A stretch of DNA of 61,781 bases from Bacteroides sp. 43_108 (GCA_001915545.1 MNQS01000006.1:1-61781), one strand, 5' to 3'; shown: positions 1 through 9,261, numbered from the stretch's first letter. Notes: generated by a model from the sequence alone, not told the origin. Made by a program: numbers and translations.

Positions 1-154
1 TTTAAGTTTTGCGATAAGAAAACAAAATCGAAACAAGTGAAAATAAAGCAATCAAAAGAAACGTAATATATTGGTATTCAATTATAATTGATTGTACTTT
101 TTGATTCCTTTGGCGAAGCATAAATTTCCATAAATTCCTTATACTTGTTGCGTA
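1..154. other. AT-rich leader upstream of the integrases
   Basis: No gene is seen here. A perfect 14-bp palindrome (TCAATTATAATTGA) lies at 78-91. Integrase genes usually sit close to an element end, so this stretch may contain the left attachment region or integrase arm sites. That is inference from position only. Confidence 0.3.
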
Positions 155-190
155 TTTGTTACGTGAAACAAAACAATTGTTATACCTTTG
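155..190 (+). promoter_or_regulatory. Bacteroidetes-type promoter of the integrase pair
   Basis: A -7 box TACCTTTG lies at 183-190 and a TTTG at 155-158 could serve as -33 box. The 24-bp spacing is a little longer than the usual 19-21 bp. The first integrase starts about 50 bp downstream. Confidence 0.55.
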
Positions 191-241
191 CAGAAGAAAA
201 ACAATACGCTGCCTGACGGCAAGGACAATTTTGAATGATTT

Positions 242-1426
242 ATGGGAAGACCGAAGAAGACAACCAAGGCAAAAGAGCCAGTGCGCATCCGGGAGCGCAA
301 GCTCGCAAACGGCAACAGGAGCCTCTATCTTGACATCTATTCAAAAGGTGTGCGCAAGGTGGAGTCGCTTGGCGTGTACCTTGTCCCGGAGAATACGCCT
401 CTTGACAAGATACAGAACGAACATGCAAGGAGTGTTGCCGAGAAGATAAAGTCAGAGCGCATCATCGCGCTGCAGAACTACGGCATAGCCAATCTTGACA
501 AGGTGATGAAAGCCTCGATGCCCCTTCTCGCGTATCTTGAGAAATACGCCAGTGAGGGGAACGGCCTGACCGAATCGACCATGAAGGGACGTAAGTTCAT
601 GCGGCGCAAGGTGGAGGAATACCTACGTTCGACAGGGCGGCTCAACATAGCCATGCTGGAGGTCGATTTGGATTTCTGCCGTGGTTTCATCAATTTCCTC
701 CGCACGGCGAAGAACAGGCGGCTGAAAAACGAGGAAAGGACGATAAGCAACTGCACGGGACTACAGACACAGGCCGTACTTACAGCCGCATTGAACACGG
801 CATTGCGTGACGGCATCATCGAACGCAACCCCATGACCTTGCTGACCTCCAAGGAACGCTTCCACCAGCAGGAAAGCAAAAGGGTCTATCTCACCATCGA
901 TGAACTGAAAAGAATGATGGCCACCCCCTGCGATGACGGGGAACTGAAAAAGGCATTCCTTTTCGCCTGTTTTACGGGGCTGCGTCTCAGCGACATCCGC
1001 ACGTTCACATGGAACAAGGTGCTTACAACACCCAACGATTCCACCCGTTATATAAGGGTCAGGATGCTCAAGACGCAGCAGGTCGTCAACGTGCCGCTTT
1101 CCAAGGATGCCCTCGGCTATCTCCGTGAGACGGAAGACGGGGACGAGCCAATCTTCCGTCTGTCAAGCGCGGTTTCCGTCATAGAGCAAAGGCTGGCGGA
1201 ATGGGCTAAGAAAGCCGGAATAGAGAAGCACGTGACCTTTCACGTCAGTAGGCACAGCTACGCGACGATGATGCTGACCATAGGCGTGGACATCTACACG
1301 GTGAGCAAGCTGCTCGGCCACAAGAATGTAGCGACCACACAGATATACGCGAAAATCATCGACCAAAAGAAGATTGATGCCGTCAACATGATGGACAAAT
1401 TCTTCGACAAAGACAGACAGGTATGA
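242..1426 (+). CDS. tyrosine recombinase (integrase) 1
   Basis: A 394-aa site-specific recombinase of the phage integrase superfamily, expected to cut and rejoin DNA through a 3'-phosphotyrosine for element integration or excision. The C-terminal catalytic domain shows R248 (in FTGLRLSD), H334-V-S-R337, H360 (in LLGHKNV) and the nucleophile Y369 (in TTQIYAK). Residues about 95-200 form the SAM-like core-binding domain, and the N-terminus (15-50) looks like the Bacteroidetes Arm-DNA-binding domain. The ATG at 242 lies about 50 bp after a promoter. Its end overlaps the next recombinase by 4 bp (ATGA), so the two are translationally coupled. The partner gene suggests that two different recombinases act together on the element ends. 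Confidence 0.93.
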   Translation: MGRPKKTTKAKEPVRIRERKLANGNRSLYLDIYSKGVRKVESLGVYLVPENTPLDKIQNEHARSVAEKIKSERIIALQNYGIANLDKVMKASMPLLAYLEKYASEGNGLTESTMKGRKFMRRKVEEYLRSTGRLNIAMLEVDLDFCRGFINFLRTAKNRRLKNEERTISNCTGLQTQAVLTAALNTALRDGIIERNPMTLLTSKERFHQQESKRVYLTIDELKRMMATPCDDGELKKAFLFACFTGLRLSDIRTFTWNKVLTTPNDSTRYIRVRMLKTQQVVNVPLSKDALGYLRETEDGDEPIFRLSSAVSVIEQRLAEWAKKAGIEKHVTFHVSRHSYATMMLTIGVDIYTVSKLLGHKNVATTQIYAKIIDQKKIDAVNMMDKFFDKDRQV

Positions 1427-2565
1427 AAATAGAGATAAGGACACGGGAACTGAAGAACGGCAACAGGACAATATACCTTGATTATTATGACAAGGGCAAG
1501 AGGTGGTATGAATATCCTAAACTGTACCTTGTCCCAGATTCCGCTCCACATGCAAAGGAATTGAATAAAAATGCGATGGATAAGGCCGTTGCCATCAGGG
1601 CGAAACGGCTACTTGGCGAGACACCGGAAGAGGACGGCAGCCCGTTGAAGGAGGCTGACAAGATTCTTGTCAGCACATGGATGGACGAATATGCCAAAGC
1701 CATGCATGCAAACGCAGGACTTTCCTCAACTTATCTCAAACACTTCGACACCCTCATACGCATGGTGAACGACTATCTCGCACATATCAAAAGCCCGCGT
1801 CTTACAATGGACTGCATAGACAGGGAGTTCTACCGTGGATTCCTGCACTATATGGCAGATGTCTATGAGTGCCGGACTTCCGACGGTGGGACAAGACGGT
1901 TGGCCAAATCGACCATGCACCTGTTTCAATTAAAGATGAACACGATGCTCAACCAGGCGGCAAGGGAGGGTGTCATCAAGTGCAATCCTTATCACCTGCT
2001 GTCAAGGGACGAGCGGATAAAGAAGCCGACTGACCAACGGGACTTCCTGACCCGTGAGGAACTGCACAGACTGATGGAGGTGGAGACACGAAGCACCACA
2101 ACCAAGATGGCTTTCTTGTTCAGCTGTTTCACGGGCTTGCGCTACAGCGACCTGAAGCAGTTGAAGTGGGGTAACATCGAGAAGTCACAGTCTGGTATGG
2201 TGATAAGGATAGAGGCGATGAAAAAGACAGAAAAGCCGGTGACTGTCCCTTTGGGTACGAATGCGATGGCATGGATGCCTGAACGCGGCGACAAGACACT
2301 TGACGATTTTGTCTTTGATTTAGGCACATGCGGAGGTTGCAACGCCGTCCTGAAGAATATGGCGAAAAGAGCCGGAATCAACAAACGGGTCTCCTTTCAT
2401 ACCGGGAGGCACAGCTTCGCGACGCTGACCCTTGCCGCCACGAATGACATTGCTACGGTAAGCAGGCTGCTTGGGCACACCTCAGTCACAACGACCCAGA
2501 TTTATGCGGAGGTGCTGATGGAAGACAAGATAGCCGCCGTAAATAAACTGAATGGCATATTTTAA
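1423..2565 (+). CDS. tyrosine recombinase (integrase) 2
   Basis: A 380-aa tyrosine recombinase related to its upstream neighbour; both begin with a similar R-E-L/K-NGNR segment. Catalytic residues visible are R240 (FTGLRYSD), H326-T-G-R329, H352 (LLGHTSV) and Y361 (TTQIYAE), so it looks active. Its start codon overlaps the stop of integrase 1. Paired tyrosine recombinases are known from some integrative elements, where both are needed for transposition. Whether these two form a heteromeric recombinase or serve different steps cannot be told from sequence. Confidence 0.92.
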   Translation: MKIEIRTRELKNGNRTIYLDYYDKGKRWYEYPKLYLVPDSAPHAKELNKNAMDKAVAIRAKRLLGETPEEDGSPLKEADKILVSTWMDEYAKAMHANAGLSSTYLKHFDTLIRMVNDYLAHIKSPRLTMDCIDREFYRGFLHYMADVYECRTSDGGTRRLAKSTMHLFQLKMNTMLNQAAREGVIKCNPYHLLSRDERIKKPTDQRDFLTREELHRLMEVETRSTTTKMAFLFSCFTGLRYSDLKQLKWGNIEKSQSGMVIRIEAMKKTEKPVTVPLGTNAMAWMPERGDKTLDDFVFDLGTCGGCNAVLKNMAKRAGINKRVSFHTGRHSFATLTLAATNDIATVSRLLGHTSVTTTQIYAEVLMEDKIAAVNKLNGIF

Positions 2566-2582
2566 TTCGATAAGACCCTTTT

Positions 2583-3515
2583 ATGAAACGAATCTCCGAT
2601 AATTTCCTTACGATGCTTTTGCCGCTTACAGTCGTAGCCGCAACCGCATTCGGTCTGGTTGCCGCCGTCGCTTTCCGCATGGAAGCGACCACGGCAGGTT
2701 TTGTTTTTTCTGCTTTGTCGATAGTCGGATGGATAGGACTGGTAGCCGAGTTTTTCCTCTTGTACGACATCATCATAGACAAGTGGCTTTCCAAAGACCG
2801 TTCTGTCCTGACCGCCTCATGGTTTGTCATATCGCTGCTGCTTGCCTTTATTCTTACTCCCGACAAACATACGGACTGGAGCACGTGCATTGTCATGGCC
2901 TCGCTCTTTGCCGTGCTTTTCCTTTTACCCGGCATCATCGGTATGGCATACGGCAGACAGATAAAATCGTGGTTGCGGCAACGGTGGAACAGCCTTGTCC
3001 CCAAGAAGCGGCAGTACACGGACGAAGCGGGAGAAAAGCAAATCGAAGCCTTGCTTTCAGCGTCCACGCCGCCTGCCATGATGAAGCAGGAGGATGAAAT
3101 CAGGCACTACGACAGCCTTGTCTCAAAGGTACAGCCGGAACAGATAAGGAGACTTCCCGAACCATTGCAGACCAACGACGCATTGTTCCTGTTGGTGCTG
3201 TTCCGTGAGGACGGTTATCTCGATACGGACTTCCGGCCGCTGATGAAAAAGGAGGATGACGAAATCAACCGGACACTTTACGCCTATATCGCCAGTGCCC
3301 TTTGCGCCGCCCTCAAAATCCGAAAAGGCAAATGGGTCATCTTCGAGAAGTTCTGGCCGCTCAACAATGGCGCACAGCTGGCAAGCAACTTCAAGACCGC
3401 CTACAGGGACAACCCGTCCGAACACCAGAGGCATATCGCCAAGCTGCTGCGCAAGGCGACCCGCCTGCGTCCGAAGCTCGACACCTACGACCTTGAAGAG
3501 TTCAAGAAGGTCTGA
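2583..3515 (+). CDS. four-helix membrane protein of unknown function
   Basis: A 310-aa protein I do not recognise. The first 125 residues hold four hydrophobic segments (about 10-32, 38-60, 75-92 and 100-123). A hydrophilic, charged domain of about 185 residues follows and is probably cytoplasmic. It begins 17 bp after the second integrase and shares its direction, so it is probably co-transcribed, and a terminator follows 40 bp after its stop. It may be an accessory gene of the integrative element; no catalytic motif stands out. Confidence 0.7.
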   Translation: MKRISDNFLTMLLPLTVVAATAFGLVAAVAFRMEATTAGFVFSALSIVGWIGLVAEFFLLYDIIIDKWLSKDRSVLTASWFVISLLLAFILTPDKHTDWSTCIVMASLFAVLFLLPGIIGMAYGRQIKSWLRQRWNSLVPKKRQYTDEAGEKQIEALLSASTPPAMMKQEDEIRHYDSLVSKVQPEQIRRLPEPLQTNDALFLLVLFREDGYLDTDFRPLMKKEDDEINRTLYAYIASALCAALKIRKGKWVIFEKFWPLNNGAQLASNFKTAYRDNPSEHQRHIAKLLRKATRLRPKLDTYDLEEFKKV

Positions 3516-3555
3516 GCGGCATTAATGACATTATTCACAAAATCCTCTTCCTTGT

Positions 3556-3588
3556 TCCCGTCACCGTAACCCGATGGCGGGATTTTTT
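3556..3588 (+). terminator. rho-independent terminator after the integrase operon
   Basis: A GC-rich stem (TCCCGTCA pairing with TGGCGGGA, one G-U pair) is followed by six T. It ends the 242-3515 operon. Confidence 0.75.
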
Positions 3589-3832
3589 ATGCCCTTCCGT
3601 GGACAGGCCTGTTGCTTTCCGCACTTATAAGTTACCATGTGCGGATTATCCGGGATTATGGAGGGTTTATAGTTCCTTTATACTTCGTTTCAGCCCCGTT
3701 TATACTTGTGTTTATAATTCGCAAATCATTCTGTTTGTGTTATTTATAGTGATTGTCCGGTAAGAATCCGCCATACCTTTGCACTGTCGCCACGACAAAG
3801 GCGAAGCAGATTATTCACTAAAATATACGCAC
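3589..3832 (+). promoter_or_regulatory. intergenic control region with promoter for the excisionase-like gene
   Basis: With the terminator, this makes 317 bp without a gene. A -7 box TACCTTTG lies at 3774-3781, and an imperfect -33 (ATTG, 3752-3755) lies 18 bp upstream. The rest is AT-rich with no further structure that I could see. Confidence 0.5.
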
Positions 3833-4066
3833 ATGACAGAGCAAAGAAAACTTTTAAGCACTAAGGAGGCGGCCGAATATTGCGGCTTCAAGCTTTCCTA
3901 CTTCCGCAAGCTGATGATGCGCCGGGCTATCCCGATGTACAAGCCGACGGGCAAACTGTGTTTCTTCAAGAAGGAGGATCTGGACGCTTTCCTCACGGGT
4001 GTCCGTATCTCCTCACAGGAAGAAATCGCGGAGGAAGCCGGCCGCTATCTGGCTGGAAGGAAGTAA
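3833..4066 (+). CDS. excisionase-like helix-turn-helix protein (MerR/HTH_17 type)
   Basis: A 77-aa protein with the layout of Bacteroidetes excisionase-family DNA-binding proteins: STKEAAEYCG forms the first helices of the HTH, followed by SYFRKLMM and the wing IPMYKPTGKLCFFKK. Such proteins bind element ends as recombination directionality factors or control transfer genes. The ATG at 3833 is chosen over an in-frame codon at 3779 because the -7 promoter box occupies 3774-3781 and the shorter protein begins right before the domain. Confidence 0.75.
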   Translation: MTEQRKLLSTKEAAEYCGFKLSYFRKLMMRRAIPMYKPTGKLCFFKKEDLDAFLTGVRISSQEEIAEEAGRYLAGRK

Positions 4067-4102
4067 ACAACTTTTTTATTCACATCAAAAAACAAATGTA
4101 GT

Positions 4103-4594
4103 ATGGAACAGAACAAGAACATGGAACAGGGCGGCACAGCCGCAGCCGTTCCGACAGAGAAGAAGAACGAGAACCGCAAACGTGAGACAGTCGGCAAGGA
4201 TGTTCAAGCCATCCGTGCGTTCTTGGAGAGCGTAGGCATCTACGAGGCGGACGCCTTGCGCGTAAGTATCGCCATCGCCGACGGCAAGGTGACGGCAGAC
4301 AACATTTCAGCGGATGACCGCCTTGCGCTCAACCGCTATCTCAACAGCGGCACGGACAACGACCGCCTGACAGCGGACAACGCACAGGAACATCGGCTGA
4401 ACCGTGCGTTCGGGTTGCTGGAACGTGTGGCGGAGTTTTGCGACAAGCAGCAACTGGTGACGGTAAACAGGACATTGCTTTCCATTGCGGTAAACGCGGA
4501 GGACATCAACCGTGCCGTGTCAAGCCTTGACAAACGTCCCGTACCCGTACAACCGACACAGGCAAACACCGGAAACAACGGAGCAGGCAAGTAA
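4103..4594 (+). CDS. hypothetical protein of the mobilization region
   Basis: A 163-aa protein I do not recognise. It is rich in polar and charged residues, has no signal peptide or membrane segment, and is largely predicted helical between residues 30 and 145, with low-complexity ends. It starts 36 bp after the HTH gene and is likely in the same transcript. The element context suggests an accessory role in mobilization, but nothing in the sequence proves it. Confidence 0.6.
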   Translation: MEQNKNMEQGGTAAAVPTEKKNENRKRETVGKDVQAIRAFLESVGIYEADALRVSIAIADGKVTADNISADDRLALNRYLNSGTDNDRLTADNAQEHRLNRAFGLLERVAEFCDKQQLVTVNRTLLSIAVNAEDINRAVSSLDKRPVPVQPTQANTGNNGAGK

Positions 4595-4737
4595 CCGTAT
4601 GCAAAAGGAGGAAAGGCATTTGACCTGCGTTCATACGACCTCTTTTTTCTTCCCTTTTTTCGGGATAAGACAATTCAGAATATCGCATGAGCAGCCATTA
4701 CCCTTTTTCATCTGACACACAATTATGGGAAAATGAA

Positions 4738-4795
4738 GCCGTGCAGGGGACAACAAGAAAACAAATTGGTATTTCCATACCGGTTCCTGCACGGC
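4738..4795. repeat. nested inverted repeats (cruciform-type)
   Basis: A perfect 10-bp pair, GCCGTGCAGG (4738-4747) and CCTGCACGGC (4786-4795), encloses a second small stem, GGTAT (4768-4772) with ATACC (4777-4781). There is no T-tract, so a simple terminator is unlikely. It lies about 50 bp before the next gene and about 0.8 kb before the relaxase operon. It may be a transfer origin, a replication-type iteron or a leader RNA structure. Confidence 0.6.
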
Positions 4796-4845
4796 TCCAT
4801 CCCTTTCAAAAAACAGAAATATCACTTTTATAAAGACAAAGTTTT

Positions 4846-5280
4846 ATGAACAAGGAAACATACAGATTCATGTACCCAGCAGGTGTCGCATCGCTGTCAT
4901 TAGTTTTTTCTCATAAGGCATTACAATGGCTGTGCGGGACAACGACAGATGATGACGGCAGGGAAACAGTAAACTTCATATTGTTTGGCGACCTGTTGGC
5001 GAGAATGGCACTTACAGCCGGAGAGGGCAAGGGATTCCGCAGACCGCTCACGCTTTCCGCAGGTCAGGCGCAGTATTCCGAGGAACAGCTTTCCGTGCAA
5101 TGGAACATGGGCAGGAAGCGCATACGCAACCTGCTGTCCGCACTCACGGACATGGGGCTTATCGACACCCACCGTTCAAGGGTGGCATCCGTGATGACCT
5201 TCCCGTGTATCCGTGGGTGGGAAACAGCGGATGGCACATTCATTTCCAATCCTTTTACCAATGAACAGAGGGAAGAATAA
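4846..5280 (+). CDS. putative winged-helix DNA-binding protein
   Basis: A 144-aa protein. Residues about 78-120 (SEEQLSVQWNMGRKRIRNLL, then LTDMGLIDTHRS) have the spacing of a helix-turn-helix with a recognition helix and a following wing, as in winged-helix regulators and some plasmid initiators. The N-terminal half is not recognised. It follows the nested inverted repeats at 4738-4795, which could be its operator. The HTH assignment is by eye and moderate in strength. Confidence 0.55.
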   Translation: MNKETYRFMYPAGVASLSLVFSHKALQWLCGTTTDDDGRETVNFILFGDLLARMALTAGEGKGFRRPLTLSAGQAQYSEEQLSVQWNMGRKRIRNLLSALTDMGLIDTHRSRVASVMTFPCIRGWETADGTFISNPFTNEQREE

Positions 5281-5584
5281 GAGCCGAATGGCTGTTAGGA
5301 AAACAGCCGAAACGACAATGACAGGACAAACGACTTCCTTTTTGTTGTTCCACAGTCCGGCGATAAGCGGCATCTGTTCCATGCAAGAAGTGGCAGACGG
5401 ACGGGTGGAGTGGCATGGAGCGATAGCGTTGAGTTACGAGATATGCCGAGGTATCACCGCCTTCGGACGGTATTACCACGACGCTCTCGCAACTTCCCGA
5501 ATGGTCGTTGTCCCAGCCGCTCGCAGGCTCGCACCTTCCCTTTTTTAGATACCGTTCCACTACAATTTCAAGGACACCAGTTAT
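5281..5584 (+). other. gene-free 304 bp before the mobilization genes; candidate oriT region
   Basis: No credible gene is seen. It contains several inverted repeats: GGCTGTT/AACAGCC (5290-5308, loop of 5) and TCCATGC/GCATGGA (5378-5384 and 5413-5419), and a weaker stem around 5457-5472. In mobilizable Bacteroides elements the transfer origin usually lies directly upstream of the mobilization genes, which is why this stretch is proposed as oriT. The nick site cannot be placed from sequence alone. Confidence 0.4.
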
Positions 5585-6031
5585 ATGAAACAAGAAGATA
5601 CTTCCAATCAGGAATCCGGGCAGGAAAAGCCCGTTATAAGGCGTGACAAGGTGGTGGTCACCAAGGTCACGGAGCAGGAGCTTTATCAGATTAAGAGCAC
5701 CGCCGGGCAGTGCGGCATGACACGCAGCGACTTCATCCGGGCAAGGGCACTCAACTACCGGCCGAGACAGCGGCTTTCGGTTGCGGAGGTGGACGGTCTG
5801 AGGCAGCTTGCAGCTTGTAGGACGGACATGGTGAACTTCGCCAACGCCCTGCACGGGCTGAACGATGACGAGAAGATACGTCTTTTCCGCCATCAGCCGA
5901 CCATGCTCGAATGGTACGAGAAAGTGGCGCGGGTGACTGACCACGTTACCGACTTCCTGCAGTCCGCACAGAAGGCGAACAGCTACCCGGCAGGAACAAC
6001 AAATGAAGAAACCAAGGAGGAAGCCGTATGA
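5585..6031 (+). CDS. MobC-like relaxosome accessory protein
   Basis: A 148-aa basic protein with the layout of plasmid MobC and Bacteroides MobA accessory proteins. A predicted ribbon-helix-helix region lies at about 18-52 (VVVTKVTEQELYQIKSTA, then MTRSDFIRARA), followed by a helical tail. Such proteins bind oriT and help the relaxase to open the strands. It overlaps the relaxase start by 4 bp (ATGA), a typical mobilization operon arrangement. Confidence 0.8.
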   Translation: MKQEDTSNQESGQEKPVIRRDKVVVTKVTEQELYQIKSTAGQCGMTRSDFIRARALNYRPRQRLSVAEVDGLRQLAACRTDMVNFANALHGLNDDEKIRLFRHQPTMLEWYEKVARVTDHVTDFLQSAQKANSYPAGTTNEETKEEAV

Positions 6032-7287
6032 TAGCCAAGGCAAAATCTATCAGTCACGGAATAAGGGCGATGCTATACGTGTCGGGAGAGTCGAGGAACA
6101 AGAAGCATCCCGAAAAGATAACGCGCATATGTGACAACTTCATGCCGCAGAGCATGGACGCTTCGGGCATCTGGACGGAAATGAAGTTCGTCACCATGAA
6201 CCGCCCCGACATCAAGAACAACGTCATACGCTTGGAGATAAGCCCGGCGATGGAACATACCGAAGATTTTACGGTCAAGGACTGGCAGCAGCTATGGAAC
6301 GACTTCGCGGCGGCTTTCGACAATCAGGAAATCCTGAATGAGGACGGCGAGGTCATTTCCGTACCGACCAACATATCGGGCAGCAAGTCCAGCGTGTGGC
6401 TGCACAGGGAATCCGACAGCGGCATACCTCACCTCCATGCCGTCGTTTGCCGGATAGACGAAAACGGGAACATCAACAACGACCACGCCATCCACATCCG
6501 CGCACATCGGGCGGCTGAACAGATTGCCCGGCAAAGGGGATGGATAACAGCTAAACACATACATGAAAGCCGTATTCCGCAAGTCAGTGAGGACTGTATG
6601 GAGGCTTTGCGCGAACTGGACGCATGGTCTTGGGAGGGCTACGCGGAGAAACTTGCCGCCAAAGGCTACGAACTGCATCTGCGCAAGGATGAAGAGAAGG
6701 TGATACGGGGATATGTGCTTCACAAGGGCAGTTCAAGGTTCAAGGGCTCGGAACTTGGAAAGGGGCGCAACCTGACCGCATCCCGTATCGAACGGACGTG
6801 GGAGAAACTGCATCCCGAACAGACCAAACAGGAAAGTCCGACACCGAAACAGCCTGTTATAACGGCATCGAAGCCGTCTGTTCACAATGAAGTCGAGCAA
6901 AAGCCACAGACCGATGCAGGACGGGATAATTCGGTTTATGAGTATTACACGGAGTGGAACCCCGACCGCCTGCACACGGAGTTTGAACATGACGGAAAGA
7001 ACTACGACCGCTATATCCCCGGAAAGGTGATTGACTGCCTGAATGACGAGTTCGACCACCGGGAACTGGCCAACTGGCAGGATTTGCAGAATCTGGCGAT
7101 TGCCTTTTTTACGCTTGTCGCTTCTCCTTACGGGGAGGTTTCCGGTGATGGCGGAGGTAGCTCGCAGTCCGACCTCAAATGGGGACGCGACCCGGAGGAG
7201 GACGAGATTGAGTTCATGCGCCGTTGTGCTCGGGAGGCTTCGCACAGGCTCGGCCAGCAAAAGAAATCAGGAATGAAACGTAAATGA
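6028..7287 (+). CDS. relaxase / mobilization nuclease
   Basis: A 419-aa relaxase of the MobA/VirD2-like type found in Bacteroides mobilizable elements. It is expected to nick oriT, stay attached to the 5' end and pilot the strand to a recipient. The metal-binding motif HLHAVVCR holds H135 and H137, and the N-terminus (KSISHGIRAMLYVSG) contains Y17, a candidate nicking tyrosine. The last 130 residues are divergent and probably bind partners. Its start overlaps the MobC-like gene and its stop overlaps the next gene. No coupling protein or type IV secretion genes are nearby, so it depends on a helper. Confidence 0.88.
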   Translation: MIAKAKSISHGIRAMLYVSGESRNKKHPEKITRICDNFMPQSMDASGIWTEMKFVTMNRPDIKNNVIRLEISPAMEHTEDFTVKDWQQLWNDFAAAFDNQEILNEDGEVISVPTNISGSKSSVWLHRESDSGIPHLHAVVCRIDENGNINNDHAIHIRAHRAAEQIARQRGWITAKHIHESRIPQVSEDCMEALRELDAWSWEGYAEKLAAKGYELHLRKDEEKVIRGYVLHKGSSRFKGSELGKGRNLTASRIERTWEKLHPEQTKQESPTPKQPVITASKPSVHNEVEQKPQTDAGRDNSVYEYYTEWNPDRLHTEFEHDGKNYDRYIPGKVIDCLNDEFDHRELANWQDLQNLAIAFFTLVASPYGEVSGDGGGSSQSDLKWGRDPEEDEIEFMRRCAREASHRLGQQKKSGMKRK

Positions 7288-8024
7288 CAAATCTAAAAAC
7301 ATCAGTGACAATGAGACAGCCCGATACGTCCGCTTTACGGGAGCGGCTTAACAATTATACACCCGGACAGGAAATAAACGAGGACAAGCAGGAACTTGAA
7401 GAACTACTACTGAAAGTGAACTGCCAGATTACCGAATTGCGCAATCTGCTCAAGGAAATCAATGCGGTAAAGGAAGAACTGGAAAAGGTAAACCAATGCT
7501 CTGTCAGCCACATCAAGGCGGAAGAAGCACGGCGGCAAAGACTTGAACAACGGAACGATGCGCTTGCCAACGAGTTCCGCAGTCTCAAGCCGGAGATTGC
7601 GGATGCGCATAAAAACTTGGAAAACCTTATCACGAAACTTGAAGCCTTCTCAGGAACAATGATAAATCTCCATGACCTGCTTAAGGCTTCATTCCCGATT
7701 AGGTTTTCAGAAAACGACAGACAGGCATTGCTGGAGGAAATCAATGCCATTGCCGGCAATGCCATATCGCAGATTCGCAAAGAACGCGAAAAAGCAGACA
7801 AGGAAATCCGCCGCAATGAGAATCGCATATCCATGACACAGGCGACATTCTGGTGCATGATAACATTGCTGCTGATACTTGCCACATTTTTTGCCCTTGT
7901 CATATTCGCCAACGTGAAGTTGTTTCATTCCGAGACGCTGACCGGAATGATTGCCATATTTTCTGTATTGGTTACCGTCACCCTCGTTGTTGTCTCCCTT
8001 ATCTTTTACAAGTATTCACATTAA
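7284..8024 (+). CDS. coiled-coil protein with two C-terminal membrane helices
   Basis: A 246-aa protein. Residues about 15-180 are rich in E, K, L and R with heptad-like spacing and should form long coiled coils. Two hydrophobic helices lie at 188-212 and 219-243, leaving a tiny C-terminus. The start overlaps the relaxase stop (ATGA), so it belongs to the mobilization operon. A role in anchoring the relaxosome at the membrane is a guess from context; I do not recognise the family. Confidence 0.7.
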   Translation: MTNLKTSVTMRQPDTSALRERLNNYTPGQEINEDKQELEELLLKVNCQITELRNLLKEINAVKEELEKVNQCSVSHIKAEEARRQRLEQRNDALANEFRSLKPEIADAHKNLENLITKLEAFSGTMINLHDLLKASFPIRFSENDRQALLEEINAIAGNAISQIRKEREKADKEIRRNENRISMTQATFWCMITLLLILATFFALVIFANVKLFHSETLTGMIAIFSVLVTVTLVVVSLIFYKYSH

Positions 8025-8036
8025 ACAATAATAGAT

Positions 8037-9239
8037 ATGGCAACAGTAAAAGTGAAATTCCGCCCGTCAACAGTCGCAGACCGTCCGGGCAGCATAATCA
8101 TCATTGTAACCAACCACCGTGTAGTAAGGCAAATCACGACCGGCTACAAAGTGTTTCCCTGCGAATGGGACGAAAAGCAATCCCGGCCTGTCTCCACTGT
8201 CGAGAATAGCCGTATGGCTGCCATCAAATCAATTACACAAAGGCTGTGTTGGGACGTGGAGAGATTGCATGGAATCATCGAGAGACTCGACAGCCGGCAA
8301 CGCGGCTATTCTGCCGACGATGTCGTCTCGGAGTTCCAACGTGCCGACAAGGAGAATACCTTCTTTATTTTTATGGAGAATGTCATTGTCAGGTTAAGGC
8401 AACTGGGACACACCGGCACCGCCAACAATTACCGCGCGGCATTGGGGAGTTTCAAGCGGTTCCGGGCCCACGAGGATATTCCAATCGGGGCAATAGACCA
8501 TGTCATCATGGAGGACTATCAGGCGTACCTGAACTCTGCCGGGCTCGCGCCCAATTCCACATCCTTTTACATGCGCATCCTCCGGGCGGTCTATAACCGT
8601 GCGGTCGAACAGGAACCGGCCATCGACCGCAAACCTTTCCGGACCGTGTTTACCGGAACGGAGAAAACACGCAAACGGGCTATTTCAATCGGCGACATCA
8701 GGCGGATTAAAGAGCTTGACCTTTCGCGCAGGCCGAACCTTGAATTTGCCCGTGACGTGTTCCTTTTTCTTTTCCTGTGCAGGGGGATGTCATTCATAGA
8801 CGCCGCTTTCTTGAGAAAGTCGGATATTCAGAACGGGGTACTGACCTACCGGCGTCACAAGACCGGCCAGCAGCTTCAAGTCAAGATCATAAGGCAAATT
8901 GAAGAACTGACCGGGCGATACCCGACCGACGGGCTGCCGTATTTGCTCCCGATTATAACCGTTCCCGGCAAGGACGAGCGCAAGCAGTACGAGTCAGCGT
9001 TACGCCGTGTAAACAAGTCCCTTAAAACCATAGCGGAAATGGCAAAACTGCCGGTTACACTTACAACCTATGTCACCCGGCATACTTGGGCGACCATCGC
9101 CAAATCGAAGAATGTCCCGGTCAACGTCATTTCTGACGCGCTCGGGCATGATTCGGTTTCTACCACGCAAATATATCTCGCATCGATAGATTCGTCTGTT
9201 ATAGACAATGCCAACGAGCTGGTTGTCAGCGAATTATAG
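8037..9239 (+). CDS. tyrosine recombinase, probable DNA invertase of the fimbrial promoter
   Basis: A 400-aa tyrosine recombinase, clearly different from the two integrases. Visible residues are R249 (in LCRGMSFIDAA), K275 (RHKTGQ), Y345-V-T-R348, H371 (ALGHDSV) and the nucleophile Y380 (TTQIYLA). Tyr345 replaces the usual first His of the HxxR box, as in some Bacteroidetes recombinases. Residues 105-200 form the SAM-like core-binding domain. The gene ends 22 bp before a 27-bp inverted repeat, and the matching repeat lies 150 bp further on, with a promoter between them. This is the classic layout of a local invertase controlling surface structures. It starts 12 bp after the coiled-coil gene. 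Confidence 0.88.
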   Translation: MATVKVKFRPSTVADRPGSIIIIVTNHRVVRQITTGYKVFPCEWDEKQSRPVSTVENSRMAAIKSITQRLCWDVERLHGIIERLDSRQRGYSADDVVSEFQRADKENTFFIFMENVIVRLRQLGHTGTANNYRAALGSFKRFRAHEDIPIGAIDHVIMEDYQAYLNSAGLAPNSTSFYMRILRAVYNRAVEQEPAIDRKPFRTVFTGTEKTRKRAISIGDIRRIKELDLSRRPNLEFARDVFLFLFLCRGMSFIDAAFLRKSDIQNGVLTYRRHKTGQQLQVKIIRQIEELTGRYPTDGLPYLLPIITVPGKDERKQYESALRRVNKSLKTIAEMAKLPVTLTTYVTRHTWATIAKSKNVPVNVISDALGHDSVSTTQIYLASIDSSVIDNANELVVSEL

Positions 9240-9261
9240 GATATGGGGACGTAAAACAAAA

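Noticed and set aside
2486..3079. Minus-strand open frame of 197 codons over the membrane protein gene
   Set aside because: Antisense shadow with no domain or promoter; the plus-strand gene has clear membrane helices.
5255..6043. Long minus-strand open frame (262 codons) across the mobilization start
   Set aside because: It runs antisense through the MobC-like gene and has no recognisable domain. The plus-strand genes there overlap in proper operon fashion.
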